Shown: positions 19,999-31,950, counted from the first letter of the stretch. The stretch is DNA of 64,000 bases from Macrotis lagotis (GCF_037893015.1 NC_133665.1:101957937-102021936); one strand, 5' to 3'. The notes: generated from the sequence alone by a model not told the origin. Made by a program: numbers and translations.

Positions 19999-20024
19999 AA
20001 TACTAACTTTAAAACTTACATAGA

Positions 20025-20088
20025 GGTGAATGTTAAAAACTAGCTTTGCATGTAACTGAAAAAAATGAAATAAAATAACATTAAAAAG
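20025..20088 (+). repeat. L1 3' terminal fragment
   Basis: GGTGAATGTTAAAAACTAGC and TTGCATGTAACTGAAAAAAA match the L1 end near 56747. Confidence 0.65.
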
Positions 20089-20096
20089 ACTTATTG

Positions 20097-20222
20097 GGAC
20101 AGCTAGGTGGTGCAGTGGATAAAGCACTCACTCTGGAGTCAGGAGGTCCTGGGTTCAAATCCAGTTACTTAGCAGTGTGACCTTGGACAAGTCACTCAAA
20201 CCCATTGCCTTGCCAAAAAAAA
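20097..20222 (+). mobile_element. tRNA-derived SINE, type A, short internal deletion
   Basis: GGGACAGCTAGGTGGTGCAG to CATTGCCTTGCC plus poly(A). The CCTCAGACAC region is missing. Flanks share ACTTATTG. Confidence 0.9.
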
Positions 20223-20349
20223 ATACTTATTGATAGAATGAGGGACTTGAAAATGGGAAGGTTATGAGTCTAAGGGGAAAAAAGGAATGTTCTCTGGTGT
20301 GTTTTTACGATCTTTGACTTCTTGATTTTCCTCCCTTGAGAAAAGAAAA

Positions 20350-21090
20350 AAACTTCCAATTCTAATCAATCCCACCTGTCTAACACCTTTTCCATTCTCT
20401 AGGCAACTGAGCTAGACAAGGACTCATCACCCAATTATTGTAACAACGTCCTAACTGATTGCCCCACCTTCAGTCTCTTCTTCTCCAGTCCATCCTTTAC
20501 CTATTGCCAGGTAATTATTCAAAAGTAGAGAGCTGAACTCTTACTTCACTACTCAGAAACCTCACAACCTCTAAGATAAAAAACAGACTCATGAGCCTGA
20601 CATTCAAGTTCTCCACAAAAGGCTACCTACTTTTCCATCCTTATCTCACACTACTACCTTTCAGATACTCTATATATCAGTCAAACTGGGCTCCAAGCAT
20701 CCCCAAACTTATCCTACCCTCTCTTGCCCCATTTGTAAAAACTTTTCCCATGCCTGGATCTGACTCTCCCTTCTTCATTTCCCATCATTCCCTGCTATAA
20801 TCTTACTTTTCCTTCATGGTTCAGCTTGTCTTCCTCCCATCTCAGCATACGAAATCTTCTCTGACCCTTCTCGTTAGAGAGCCTTTCCTCCCCAAAATCT
20901 GCTAGACCTCCCTACATTGGGAGGTCTAGTTTCTCTCCACTGTCTTGGCTCTGCCCAGGAAATCTCTACATTGGACCCTTACCTATGGATTGATCTTATC
21001 TAATTTGTATTACGGCTTCTCACATACATATTTAATGTGCCCCGATTAGATTATAAGGCTGTCTAGTCCCTCATGGTAAAGGTGTAAGAC
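20350..21090 (+). repeat. L2 LINE 3' region, long fragment
   Basis: The L2 order is followed for about 700 bases: CTAACTGATTGCCCCACC, TCAGAAACCTCACAACC, GACATTCAAGTTCTCCAC, CTTCATGGTTCAGCTTG, AGATTATAAGGCTG. No open frame remains. Confidence 0.75.
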
Positions 21091-21479
21091 ATATAGACAG
21101 GAATATCTAGAGTTACTGGTATGCTCGTCAAGTATAATTAATGAGCACCAAAGGAATTTTACCGACCTGAGTTTCTCCCTATCTATCACACCCAGGATTG
21201 CTATATTATATCTGCTTTCTCTAGATCAGTGCATCTGTAAAGGACCAACCAATTAGTTTATTCTTGAGCATAAAGCTGCATGTTAACATATTCAGGAACC
21301 ACTCAGGTAAGTCTGAGGTCCTAGTAGAGTTGGTTAGGTACTGGCCAGCACAGTACTTGGCCACTTGAGGATTGGGGTGCCATTCATTGAATCAGGACAA
21401 AACAATCTCAGGCGCCTGTGTCACAGACTGACAATCTCCTAAATGTATGCCTTACTTTAAATATATGCTAGACCATAAA
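21091..21479. other. No gene or repeat recognised
   Basis: Mixed-composition sequence without family signatures or supported open frames. Confidence 0.35.
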
Positions 21480-21765
21480 GGTGACTTCTTCCATGAGACC
21501 TTCCCACTCCACCTAACTGCTAGCCCTCCCCCCCAGAAAAGTTACCTTGAATTCATTTTGTATATATTTAAATATAAATAAATATACATTTCTATATAGA
21601 CATATATTTGTGTATTTAAATACACATACATGTTGTCTCCCTTTTAAAAATGTAAGCTTCTGGAGAGCAGAAACTGTTCCATTTTGGGGTTTTATATGCC
21701 ATGGCCTAGCAGAGTACCTAGCAAAAAGTGGGTGTTTAAGAAACGCTTCTTGACTGATTGAGTGA
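21480..21765 (+). repeat. L2 LINE 3' end
   Basis: GAGACCTTCCCACTCCACC, then an AT-rich insert, then TGTAAGCTTCTGGAGAGCAG and GTGTTTAAGAAACGC. Confidence 0.65.
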
Positions 21766-22129
21766 TTTTTGTAGTGCTCTGAAGTGACAGATTCAGGATC
21801 CAAAAAGCAAAAAAAGAGAACATTGGGCTAAATCAAATAAAATGAAATGTAATTGGGGTAAATGAAAAGGCTTACACAAGCTCTAAAGCAACAGTTCAAT
21901 ACCTTAGGAAGATTACTTGGATAGTGGGTGAAAGTTCAGCTTCACAAAGACAAAATAGGGGAGACATGACTAGTCAGAATTTATCTGAAGATGATTAGGG
22001 CATTTTAGTGGGCTTCAAGTTTATCATAAATCAATAGTATGATATGGTAGCCAAGAAAGTCACACTGATCTTTGTTTACATGAAAAGAAGTATGTAATCC
22101 AGGGCTAGGGAAAGAATAACTCCTTTTTG

Positions 22130-22215
22130 CTGTATCCTGTTCAGAGCATGTCTGGAGCATTGTGTTCATTTGGGAAATGGCTCATGTTAGGAGGAATATC
22201 AATAAAATGGGGGCA
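22130..22215 (+). repeat. CR1/L3 LINE, left part
   Basis: GTCTGGAGCATTGTGTTC, then AATATCAATAAAATGG, the CR1/L3 segment that precedes the block at 22468. A type B SINE separates the two. Confidence 0.65.
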
Positions 22216-22467
22216 TAATTGGGTGTTTCTGTGAATAGAGAGCCAGCCATGTAGTCAAAAAGACTCATCTTCCTGAGCTCAAATTCAGTCTCAGATATTT
22301 ATTAGCTGTATGAACACTTCTTCCCAAGTCACTTCACTCTGTTGGCCTCAGTTTCCTTATCTGTAAAATGAGAAGAAAATGACAAAACCTCTCCACTATC
22401 TTTGCCAAGCAAACCCCAAATGGAGTCATGAAAAGTTGGACAAGACTGAAAATGATTGAACATCGAT
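22216..22467 (+). mobile_element. tRNA-derived SINE, type B
   Basis: TCTCAGATATTTATTAGCTG, CCTCAGTTTCCTTATCTG, then TCATGAAAAGTTGGACAAG and ACTGAAAATGATTGAAC. Confidence 0.8.
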
Positions 22468-22940
22468 AAGATAAAGTTCATCCATAATCTTACAACTGGA
22501 GTGTCAAAGGATCTCAGGATAAAACTATCTGAGGACTGGGTGAAGAAAAGCAGGATATTTTGCCTGAAGAAAAGAAAGGTTAAGGCAGACCTGAGAGCTA
22601 GCTGCCTTCTAGTATTTGCAAGGCTGTCACAAGGAAGAGAAATTAAGACTCATTCTGATAGGCCCCAGAGGGCAAGACTCAGAGCAAAGCAGTAAATTCA
22701 GGTCTGATGTAAGGAAAAACTTCCTAACAATTAGAGCTATTCAGAAGTTGAATTGGCTGCCTCAGAAGGTTATAAGTTCCTCTTCCCTGAGGTCTTCGAG
22801 CACCGGTTAAATGATTATTTGCTAAGGATGTTTGAGAGCTGAACTCTAATAAATAACTAGTCAAATAACTAGTTCAGGTATGAGTGGGACTCAGTGTTTT
22901 CTGAGGCCCCTTCCAGCTCTTAGATCCTGTGATTCTGTCA
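22468..22940 (+). repeat. CR1/L3 LINE 3' portion
   Basis: AGGCTGTCACAAGGAAGAG, CCCAGAGGGCAAGACTC, AACTTCCTAACAATTAGAGC and TTCCAGCTCTTAGATCC, ending GTGATTCTGTCA. This is the classic CR1/L3 3' UTR order, and it is well preserved for so old a family. Confidence 0.85.
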
Positions 22941-23019
22941 TCCCCAGCCCTCTAGAGATGATTCCAGGCCCCTCAGCCCTTCGAGACAACCCTGGGCCCC
23001 ACATCCTCTCCCAGAGAAG

Positions 23020-23400
23020 CTCTTGAGCCAGTCCCCTATATGACCAAATCTTTGTAGAAGAAAAATTATCTCAGAAGCTATTGGAAAGATAGATTGAAGA
23101 AAGGCAGAGGGAAGAAGGATGGTGCAATAGGTCACACTAGTGGTAATGAATAGTGAGGAAAGCAAGGATATGAACAATATTGCAGAGACTTAATAGACCA
23201 GAGTTGGACTTTGGATTGAATGTGAGAGATAAAAGTGAAGTCATCACTGAGGTTTTGGACAAGAGATGCTGTGTAACTGGAGGTAACTCTGACAAAAGTA
23301 AGAAGGGAAAGCAGGTTTAGAGAAAAAGAGGATAAATTCCATGGAGGAAAATTCTTCTGGAAGTTTTTAGGGGACATCTAATTGGATCCATTTTGTTGAC
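23020..23400 (+). repeat. Unnamed ancient dispersed repeat (family D)
   Basis: GATTGAATGTGAGAGATAAAAG, GGTTTTGGACAAGAGATGC and GGGGACATCTAATTGG. Related segments recur at about 31.44, 32.64, 39.56, 45.99 and 51.42 kb. I know the wording from mammalian genomes but not a secure family name. Confidence 0.5.
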
Positions 23401-23447
23401 AATTGGGAAAATAGCCTTGAAAACAGAAGAGACTTGAGGACCAAAGA

Positions 23448-23510
23448 GATTAGATAGATAGATGATAGGTAGATAGATAGATAGATAGAGAGATAGAGAG
23501 ATAGATAGAG

Positions 23511-23541
<31 letters not shown>
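23448..23541. repeat. (GATA)n / (GA)n microsatellite
   Basis: GATA repeats with a few interruptions pass into a GA run. Confidence 0.95.
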
Positions 23542-23546
<5 letters not shown>

Positions 23547-23699
23547 TGTCTGCATCTAGAAAGTAGTTGGAAGTGAATGAGATAATTCAAAATAATAGAT
23601 TACAGGCATCTGAGACAGATAACAATCCTTGGAAGAAAAAGGAATGATCAGTGAAGTCTTCCTGGTGAAAGTAGTACTTGAATTGGATTGGAATGTAAA

Positions 23700-23815
23700 A
23701 ATTCTAGGATCACAAATTTTGAACTGAAAGGGGCCTTAGAAGTTACCTGAACTCTAATACTCTAATTTTAAAGACAAGAAAACCGAGGTCCAGAAAAGGG
23801 ATAGGACATAACCAA
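23700..23815 (-). repeat. MIR-like SINE fragment
   Basis: GGCCTTAGAAGTTACCTG, AAAGACAAGAAAACCGAGG, AAACTCTGTCTG. Confidence 0.55.
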
Positions 23816-23827
23816 ACTCTGTCTGTT

Positions 23828-23972
<145 letters not shown>

Positions 23973-24069
23973 ATTCTAATCATAAATGAAATCCTTTTGC
24001 AATTGAACCAAGTGATTAGTTACATTTTGGAGTATATGAAGTTGAAGGTAATGGTGGGACATCCAGCTG

Positions 24070-24200
24070 GAGATTATAGGATCTTAGACTTAGAACCCAA
24101 AGGGATCTTAAACACCATCTAGTCCACTCATCCCTTATTGTACTGATGAGGAAACTGAAAGGTTAGGTGACTTGCCAAGTGAAACATAAGAGGTGAGAAG
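24070..24200 (-). repeat. MIR-like SINE fragment
   Basis: GGGATCTTAAACACCATC, ACTGATGAGGAAACTGAAAG, TTAGGTGACTTGCC. Confidence 0.65.
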
Positions 24201-24296
24201 ACAAGGTAGGAGATGAATGTTAGACCCAGCTCAAATTTCACCTTTGATGGGAAGCCTTTTCTGGCCCCATTGTTCTCTGGATGCTATGACTTTCTC

Positions 24297-24345
24297 CTCC
24301 CCCACCCCCACCCCCACCCCAAGGTTGCCTTCCAACTACTCTGAT

Positions 24346-24410
<65 letters not shown>

Positions 24411-24555
24411 GGAGGGAGGAAGGAAGGAAGGAAGGAAGGAAGGAAGGAAGGAAGGAAGGAAGGAAGGAAGGAAGGAAGGAAGGAGGGAGGGAGGGAGGGA
24501 GAAAAGGAAAAAGGAGAAAGGGAGGAGAGAAGAAGAATAGGAAAGAGAAATTTTG
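24297..24555. repeat. C-run block followed by a 200-base polypurine microsatellite
   Basis: Four or more runs of C (24299-24320) predict a G-quadruplex on the minus strand. They are followed by (GA)n from 24347 and (GGAA)n/(GGGA)n to about 24500, then purine-rich decay. Frames through it are artefacts. Confidence 0.95.
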
Positions 24556-24569
24556 AATGCTTGATTGTT

Positions 24570-26090
24570 ACAGGAAACAGAGTAAACTGTTCAGAGAACA
24601 GGATTATGGAATTTCATGAAGGTAGATCTGGACCCATAACAAGGAAACACATTTTTTTTTAAATCAGTGACTTCTGTCCAGCATTGGACAGGAGATAATA
24701 GATTTTCCATCACCAAAAGTGTTTTAATTTAAGACTTCATGACCCCAAAAAGGCCCATCCCAGGATTTGCACTCCAAGAGAAGCAATGAATGAATAATGG
24801 TTCATGAATCATCCCTCCATGTTGTTCTCTTCCAAAGAACCCACAGGTGGTAGGTGACTAGACTACCATCCAGAGCAGTTACACTCTACCCACCTCCATC
24901 ACCTCTTCTGGCTAGTCAGATCCAAAATTGTCCCCTCTCCACTCCAGTCTGCCCAGTGTCCCAAATTCCACCACTGGTGATTCGATTCATTCCTTTAGAT
25001 TAAGATCTTACCCTTTCTAAGGCCCTCTTTTACCATGGCAATGTCCCTTGCGTTTATATTATGAGAAGAAAGGGGATCAGGAAATATCATTTCTTGTCCC
25101 AACTCGGCCAACTGACTTACTCTGCCTCTCTGACTTTAGTCTCCCCAAATATATAAAAAGTAGGTTAGACCACTGAATGGAATGGACACTTCCAACTTTG
25201 TTAGCTTAGGTCCTCAGGATCCTTCCATCTCTGACATTTCATGCTTTATGTCCTAAAGTGTCTCTCAGCTATTCCCTTCTAAGTTCTAAGGTCCCTCTGG
25301 GACTCTGACAGTTGGCTATGTTCTATGTTCTCAAATTACAAGATTCAATTTTGCAGTCAAATAACTTTTACCTACATATTTTTGCTGGCTTTGCATATTT
25401 CCCCAAAGAGTATTTTCAAGATGCCCTCCCTTTCTGCCTTTCGCTGCCATCCTCCTGCAAATACCTGAGATTAAAAAACAGACCTCTAATATGCTCAGAG
25501 CTGGAAACTTCCTAAGAGACTGCTGGGGAATGGGTGGGGGGAGAAGAGGAGAAGGGGGAGGTAGTATTGAAGCAGAAGAGAGGGAGGAGCAGAGGCCAGG
25601 AAATAAAAGAACTGAGTTCCCTACCTCCGGCAGGGCCCATTGGGGGCCACCTGGGGTCCCAGCGAAGCAGGGAAAGACTAGAGAACTGGAGACTGGGCCC
25701 ATTGCCCATCTGTTCTCCACTTCACCGCTTCCCGGGTTTCCCCAGGAACCAACTCCTTTGGTGGTCTGAGCCCACTGTGCATGCCTTGGGGGTGGTAATT
25801 GCCATCCGCTGACATGTTTCTCATTGCCAGGAGGGCACGTCTGTGCCAGAGATTCGGAAGAAGCATGCTGAATGCTTCTCCAGCACCTCCTTCTCTCACC
25901 TCACAGGGCCACCACTGAAGGTCACCGCATGCTCTCTCCACTATCCACCCTACCCCCACTCCCAGCAGGGCCCTTAAGGAGACCTTCTCTGTTGGCCCCA
26001 AGGGACCACAGAGCCAAGAGCAAAGGATGGATGGATACCCTTCTAAGAAAGAGGGGAAATCAAGCCCTCAATAGAAAAAGAAAATAATCA
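24570..26090. other. Longest unique stretch of the left half; no gene recognised
   Basis: Largely repeat-free, with a GC-richer core at about 25480-26010. Open frames of up to 129 codons (minus, 25331-25720) overlap others in all directions and match nothing I know. Could hold noncoding conserved sequence. Confidence 0.35.
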
Positions 26091-26437
26091 AGGCCCACCT
26101 TGCACCAACTCAATTCACCTCAGTTAATTTCAACATTGAAGTATCTAATATAAGAAACTGAGGTCTGGAGAGAAATGATATGCCTACTATGCCTCACTGT
26201 GACTTTGTGGCAAAGATCATTCATGATGATCCATTTAAGTTCAGGTGATATGCAAAAAAAAAAAAACTCATAAATGATTAAAAAAAAGACAAAGGTTTTA
26301 TTTGATTCATAGGTAGACCAAGAGGATATCTAGGAAGTGTGATATTAAGGAGAACATAAGGTTCCTTCTGCTTCTCTCTTATGATCATACCAGAAATTCT
26401 TACCTTTCTAGTCATAACTTTGGATTAAGTCACTGAC

Positions 26438-26637
26438 AATAGGGGCAGCAAGGTAAAGACAGTGCTGAGCATCCACCCTGGGGTCAGGAAGATCTGAGTT
26501 CAAATGTGGCCTCAGACACTTACTAGCTATGTGACTCTGAGCAAGTCATTTCACCCTATTTACCTCAGTTTCCTCATCTGTAAAATGAGCTAGAGAAGGA
26601 AATAGTAAACCGCTCCAGGATAATGAGCAAAAAGAGG
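26438..26637 (+). mobile_element. tRNA-derived SINE, type B, truncated at the 3' end
   Basis: GGGGCAGCAAGGTAAAGAC, CCTCAGACACTTACTAGC, then GAGCTAGAGAAGGAAATAG. Confidence 0.85.
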
Positions 26638-26768
26638 GACATATAGATTAAAAAAGAAAAACTGATAGATTACCAGGGCTAGAAAGAATTATAAAACAAA
26701 CTGATAGAGATGAAAGGAACCTTAAAGATCATCTAGTTCAGGGGTTTCTATTCTAGAATCCATAAGCA

Positions 26769-26912
26769 TTTTTTTTTGGTGAGGCAATAGGGTTAAGTGA
26801 CTTGCCCAAGGTGATACAGCTAGTAAGTATCAAGTGTCTGAGACTGGATTTGAACACGGGTCCCCTTGACTCCAGGGTTAGTGCTTTATCCACTGCACCA
26901 TCTAGCTGCCCC
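26769..26912 (-). mobile_element. tRNA-derived SINE, type A
   Basis: T run, GGCAATAGGGTTAAGTG, then ATCTAGCTGCCCC on the right. Moderately diverged. Confidence 0.92.
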
Positions 26913-27059
26913 AGTCTATGAACTTCTAAAAAGTATTTTGATAACTGCATTTCAATATGATCAGTTGTGTTTGGAATCCTTTGTTTTATTTTATACATTT
27001 AAAAACATTATTCTGAGGCGTCCATAGATTTCATCAGACTGACAAAGGGACTTGTGCCC

Positions 27060-27180
27060 CATCCAAAGCTTGTTTCACCACCCACTCCTATTTTATAAAG
27101 AAGAAAACTAAGAAAGTCAGAGAGAAATGCCTTGCTCAGGGTTCCATGGCTGGTAGATCCTGGACAGTTAAAATGGTCTT
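27060..27180 (-). repeat. MIR-like SINE fragment
   Basis: CTATTTTATAAAGAAGAAAAC, then CCTTGCTCAGGGTTCC, then GGTAGATCCTGGAC. Confidence 0.5.
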
Positions 27181-28380
27181 GCCAAAGCATCCTGTTCTGT
27201 CCTTTGATTTCCAGATGCTCTCCTTTCCCCAGTCCCTCCTCCTACTTCCAAATAACTTATAAGGACTTTTCATCACCCTACTTTCTTTCCCTAGTTAAAT
27301 TCAAGGTTATTCATCTTTCGGTCACAGTAACTCTAGAAGGCCATCTATAAAGTTGGAGAAGAGTTGGTAGAGAACATCTCCAGTGAAGAAACTACTGCCC
27401 TGTGATATATTGACCCTGCCTTCCAATAAAGCTGTTTCCAGAGTAATGAATTGCAGAGGTTGAGGGACTGGGAGGCAGCAAGACAGTGATTTAATGAAAC
27501 AGCCTGAAATGGAAGAAGGGGGGGGGTTGTTCCCCACCGAATGTAATTCTGAGACTCATCTCCATACACACAGGGAGTAATCTCCTGAGAGAGAGGGAGG
27601 GACTCCTACTCTCCCCCTTCCACACATCCCAATCCTTCACAAAATTTCCCACCTGGTGGGAGAACATGATTTCACCTGAGAATGGGGGGACATAGTATGA
27701 AATGCTATGGGTCCCTTATAGTTTAGGAAACCCTGACTTGTAAACCCCAAAGGAAACCTTCAAATCTAACATACCCAAGATGGGCAACCTAGAACTCACA
27801 CATCAGAGTCAGAGAGTGGAACAGAAAGATCTTTGAATGTAAAATTTAAAGACTACCTATATTGGAGCCCTGGGTCTGACATTTACTTGCTGTGTGCTCA
27901 AAACCAGAAGAAAGTGGGGCAGGCTAAGAATAACAGCTGGTGAGAGAGAAGTAGGAAGTACATTTGAAAATCTTACATCATCCACTAAATTAACTTGATG
28001 CCAGGTACCCCATATAAAAGATGTGCTCCAGGCCACTCCCCACCTGGCAATACAGTTGACCCTGGTCAAGTCCAGTTGCTCAAGGAAGAAGAGCTAGTAC
28101 CCCAGGAGAAGGGCCAAGATGGCAGTAGCCCCCTGGGATTAGCAACCTAAGAGACATGGAACCCATGATCCAGGCATTACTCTTTTACCTCTGCCTCACT
28201 TCTGTTCTATATTTGCCCATCTTCTGGTATCCCCTTAAGCTTTGAGCCTTTCTGGAAAAGTTAAACTATGCCAGGGTCTCTTGCCTTGACCATCAGCAGT
28301 TGGTCTCATCTTTTGCTTAGACTTCCCAAATCCCCCAAACTATTATAAAGGTCTGAAACAGAGTAGAGAAGAGGTGAAAC
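27181..28380. other. No gene recognised; mostly unique
   Basis: Small open frames only (60-74 codons). A TATA-like CATATAAAAG near 28011 has no supporting transcript features. Confidence 0.35.
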
Positions 28381-28384
28381 TAGC

Positions 28385-28530
28385 AGAGGTTTAAGATGCT
28401 TGGACTTGAAAACTCTGGCATCCAATCTGGTTCTGCCAACTATTCTCTGTTCAACTTGAGCAAATCACTTCCTTTTTCTAGTTTAGACCAGATGCTATCC
28501 AAGATCCCTTGTGGCTGACTTGGCTCTAAA
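28385..28530 (+). repeat. MIR-like SINE fragment
   Basis: CTTGGACTTGAAAACTCTG, TTCTGCCAACTATTC, GAGCAAATCACTTCC. Confidence 0.5.
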
Positions 28531-28559
28531 TCCTAGGAGAGCCCTGCTGTCCCTGGAAG

Positions 28560-29078
28560 CCTTTGTAGCTCCCTGGACAAATAGATGCACCCTTGGCCCA
28601 ATATAGCAGGTGTTCATGCTGAAAGTCCCCAATAAGAGGTAGAGAAAGTGAGTTCATGCCCAAGCAAAACATGGGTGCCTCCCACAGGCTAACCCTGCCT
28701 TAGATTTGGGGGTGTTGAGGGAAGAACTGGACCCCCCAAAGAAGACAAACAGACAATAATCTTTCAAGAGCTTTCAGTGCTCTGCCCAGAAATAGCAGCC
28801 CAAACCACAGTTATGTAGCTACAGCAGCCAAGGGCTCTCCAAACCACAGCTATGCCACCAGCACTCTGCGGCCTAAGTGTTTATGAGACGGGATGGCACC
28901 TATGAAGGGAATGGAGGTATCAGAGCTCAGCAAACACTAAGTGGCCAAAGATAATCAACCTTCCCCCCAACATATACTCCTCCCTTCTTTAGAGTTTATT
29001 CCCTGTTCTTCCAGTTCAGCCTAAAAATACACAGGATTTCACAGGCTGCCTCAATGGGCAGCCTCTCCATGTCCTAGA
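28560..29078. other. No gene or repeat recognised
   Basis: Contains the phrase AAACCACAG twice (near 28802 and 28841), a RUNX-like core. Otherwise nothing distinctive. Confidence 0.3.
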
Positions 29079-29091
29079 AGATGATACTCCA

Positions 29092-29245
29092 GGGTGGCAC
29101 AGCGGATAGAGCACCGCCCTTGGAATCAGGAAGTCCTGACTTTAAATCCAACCTCAGACACTTAATAACTGCCTGGCTGTGTGACCTTGGGCAAGACACT
29201 TAACCTTGTGGCCTTGCAAAAAAAGAAAAGAAGAAGAAGAAGAAA
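29092..29245 (+). mobile_element. tRNA-derived SINE, type A
   Basis: Flanked by AGATGATACTCCA (29079-29091) and AGATGGTACTCCA (29246-29258), a 13-base duplication with one change. The tail has evolved into an AAG repeat. Confidence 0.93.
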
Positions 29246-29323
29246 GATGGTACTCCATCACTTTTTTACTAGGATTCATTCATTCATTCAACAAACATTT
29301 ATTAAGGGTTTACTGTATGCTGG

Positions 29324-29540
29324 GCTAGTGGATAAAATGTTGGTCATGGGGTCAGCAAGTCTTGTATTCAAATCCAACCTCTCAATCTCAATCTGGCTTA
29401 GTTTTGTCAACTCTAAAATGGAGATAATATTAGAGTCCATGTCCCAGGATTGTTGTGAAAATCAAATAAGATAATATTTGTAAAGCACTTAGCATATTAC
29501 CTGAACATATTAGGTATATAATGAACACTTGTACCTTCCT
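29324..29540 (+). repeat. MIR-like SINE, near full length
   Basis: GTGGATAAAATGTTGGTC, TTCAAATCCAACC, TAAAATGGAGATAATATTAG, TTGTAAAGCACTTAGC. Confidence 0.75.
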
Positions 29541-29686
29541 TCCAGGCACTATCCTGGACTCTGTAAGATGCAAAGGAAAAAAAAAAAACAGATTCTGCCC
29601 TCAAGGAATATCATATACACAAGATACATAAACAAAAATATATACAAAGTAGGATTACAGGATTATGAAAGCATAGATTTAATACT

Positions 29687-29921
29687 GGGGCAGCTAAGTA
29701 GCACAGTGGATAGAGCATCAGGCCTTGAATCAGGAAGACCTGGGTTCAAATTCATATTCATACTAGCTGTGACCCTGGATAAGTCACTTCATCTGTTTGC
29801 CTCAGTTTCCTCATCTGTTAAATGAGCTGGAGAAGGAGATAGCAAACCACTCCAATATCTTTGCTAAGAAAACCCAAAATATGATATCACAAAGAGTCAG
29901 TCATGACTGAATAACAACAGA
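29687..29921 (+). mobile_element. tRNA-derived SINE, type B
   Basis: GGGGCAGCTAAGTAGCACAG to GTCATGACTGAATAACAAC. Full length, with a BovB-like end. Confidence 0.9.
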
Positions 29922-29984
29922 TTAAAGACTAGAAGAGAGTTGAAAGTCCATTTAAGTCAAAGTCTCTCATTTTATGGGTGATTA

Positions 29985-30355
29985 TCATTAGATTGTGAAC
30001 TTAAAAGTAGAGACTGTCTTTTGCCTTTTTTAGAATCCCTAATGATAGCATAGTGGCTGGCATCTAATCAATGTTTATTGATTGATAGGAATGAAAATCC
30101 AGTGACTTAACCAATGTCACACAACTAGTATATGGCAGCACTAGGATTCTAAATAACTTCCAGACCTAACACTCTTTCCATTGGAGATAACATTTAAGCA
30201 GAACCAAACAGGAGGAAGCTTATTTCTGCATACTATCTACAATCTCCTTTCTACCACCTAAAAATGTAAGCTCTGTGAAGGCAGGAGCTGGTTTTCATTT
30301 TGTCTTTGTATCTCTAGCACCCTAGTTCAGTGCCTTAATAAATGCTTATTAGATT
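29985..30355 (+). repeat. Two L2 LINE 3' ends with MIR-like sequence between
   Basis: L2 at about 29985-30090 (AGATTGTGAACTT, CAATGTTTATTGATTG) and 30250-30355 (ATGTAAGCTCTGTGAAGGC, TTAATAAATGCTTATTAG). A reverse MIR-like fragment lies at about 30095-30185. Confidence 0.7.
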
Positions 30356-30429
30356 AGCTTTTTGAGCTAGAAACTAAAGGTGGTAGTGAAAAATAGAGAA
30401 TCATCAATTTTATATATTCTCAGAACTGG

Positions 30430-30775
30430 AAGGGATACTGGAAGACAATGAATTATTATATCTTTCTCTGATCAGGAATCCCATCCTCAGTATCCTAACA
30501 AATGGTCACATAGCCTCCAGACGCAAACCTCCTGTAAGGGGGAATGTCCTGACTCCCCAAGTCCATTCCACTTTCTGACAGCTCTAATTGCTAGGAAGTG
30601 TCTCCTTAGAAGGGGCCTAAATCCATGTCTTTGTAGCTTCCTCCCATTGCCCTTGCCCAATGGGGCTAAGTGGGACAAGTGTAATCCCTCTTTCCCATGA
30701 CAGCCTTTCAAATACTTGAATACAGCAATCATGTCCCTCTCTGAATGTTCTCTCTCCAGGCTAAATATCCTAGTT
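30430..30775 (-). repeat. CR1/L3 LINE 3' portion
   Basis: The minus frame reads MIAVFKYLKGCHGKEGL, then FLAIRAVRKWNGLG. It matches the CR1/L3 3' region seen in plus orientation at 22.5 kb. Confidence 0.8.
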
Positions 30776-30959
30776 CATCTGATATCTCTTGTTCATCCAC
30801 TAAAATCCTTCTCTGATGTTTCATGTTTCTCTTGTCTCCCTGTCTTTGCATAGCCTGTCTCTGCCACTTGGAATGTTCTCTCCTCTTTCCTTCCAAGCTT
30901 GCTCCTCCTAAATTTCACCTCCAATGGAAAGAATGTTAAGTCTGGAAGTCAGGGGACCT

Positions 30960-31015
30960 GGTTTACACTCATATATAATATATGTGTGTGTGCATATATA
31001 TGTATATATGTATCT
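30960..31015. repeat. TATA/TGTG low-complexity run
   Basis: Alternating TA and TG steps (ATATAATATATGTGTGTG) within old SINE debris. Confidence 0.8.
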
Positions 31016-31147
31016 TAATCAAGCACTAGGGATTCTAAAAGGAGCAAAAGTTACTACCTACCTTAAGGAGCTCACAATCTAATGATAATCTATAAAATGT
31101 GGGGCTTTGACTAAATGGTTTCTCAGCTTCCTTCCAGCCTTTAAACT

Positions 31148-31361
31148 AGTGTTGGTCAGCTCTTCAAGACACCATTTGGAATTTTCTGGGCAAAAATACT
31201 ATAGTGACTTGTCATTTCCTTCTCCAGTGCATTTTGCAGTTGGGGAAATTGAGGCAAACAGGGTTAAGTGACTTAACCAGGGTCACACAGTAAGTGTCTG
31301 GGGCTGAATCTGAACTTAGATCTTCCTTACTTTTATCTACTGTGCCACCTAGCTGCCCTGA
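31148..31361 (-). mobile_element. tRNA-derived SINE, type B
   Basis: CATTTCCTTCTCCAGTGC, GGGTTAAGTGACTTAACC, then GTGCCACCTAGCTGCCC at the head end. Confidence 0.87.
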
Positions 31362-31439
31362 AACAATCATATACACTATAATTTGAGGAGAAAGATAACT
31401 TTACCAACTGGGAAACAGGAGTGGGACAACCAGGAAAAT

Positions 31440-31950
31440 CTTTCCATTGGATGGGGCACATGAGCTAAGCCTTGAAATTAGCTAGACAAGATCACATTCA
31501 GGGAAAGGCGACAGTCTGTGCAAAGACAGGGAGACCAGAGACAGTCTTAAGTTCCCAGAACAGCAAATAGGACAGTTGGGCTGGAATGTAGAGTGCTAGA
31601 ATGAGATTCATGAGTAATAGGCCTTGCCCTACTATGAAGGACTTGAAATGCCAAACTGAAGAGCTTGTATTTTATCTTAGAGCCATGGGGAGTCACTTAA
31701 GTTCCTTAAGCAGGGAGTGACTGAGTCAAATTCATGCTTTAGGAAGACTTTCAGCAGCTCTGGGGTGGACAAATTGGAAAAAGGAGAAACTAAACATGGT
31801 GAGTTCTATGAGACATTTATTGGATGAGAAATGATGGGGGCCTGAACAAGAATGTGTGAATGAGATGGACTCAGAAGATGATATGGAGAGAGAATTAAAT
31901 TGATAAGACTTGGTGATTGTTTGAATATAGTAGATGGGAGAGGGAAGAAT
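31440..31950 (+). repeat. Family D ancient dispersed repeat
   Basis: AAGACAGGGAGACCAGAG, CCTACTATGAAGGACTTG, GGGGAGTCACTTAAG, GATGGGGGCCTGAAC, AAGACTTGGTGATTG. The longest copy of this family here. Confidence 0.55.

Noticed and set aside
24217-24556. Frames rich in RE, KEGR and GRKE repeats
   Set aside because: Polypurine microsatellite, not coding.
28005-28130. TATA-like CATATAAAAG with an ATGGCAGTAG downstream
   Set aside because: The frame closes after seven codons. No CpG enrichment, initiator or transcript is visible.
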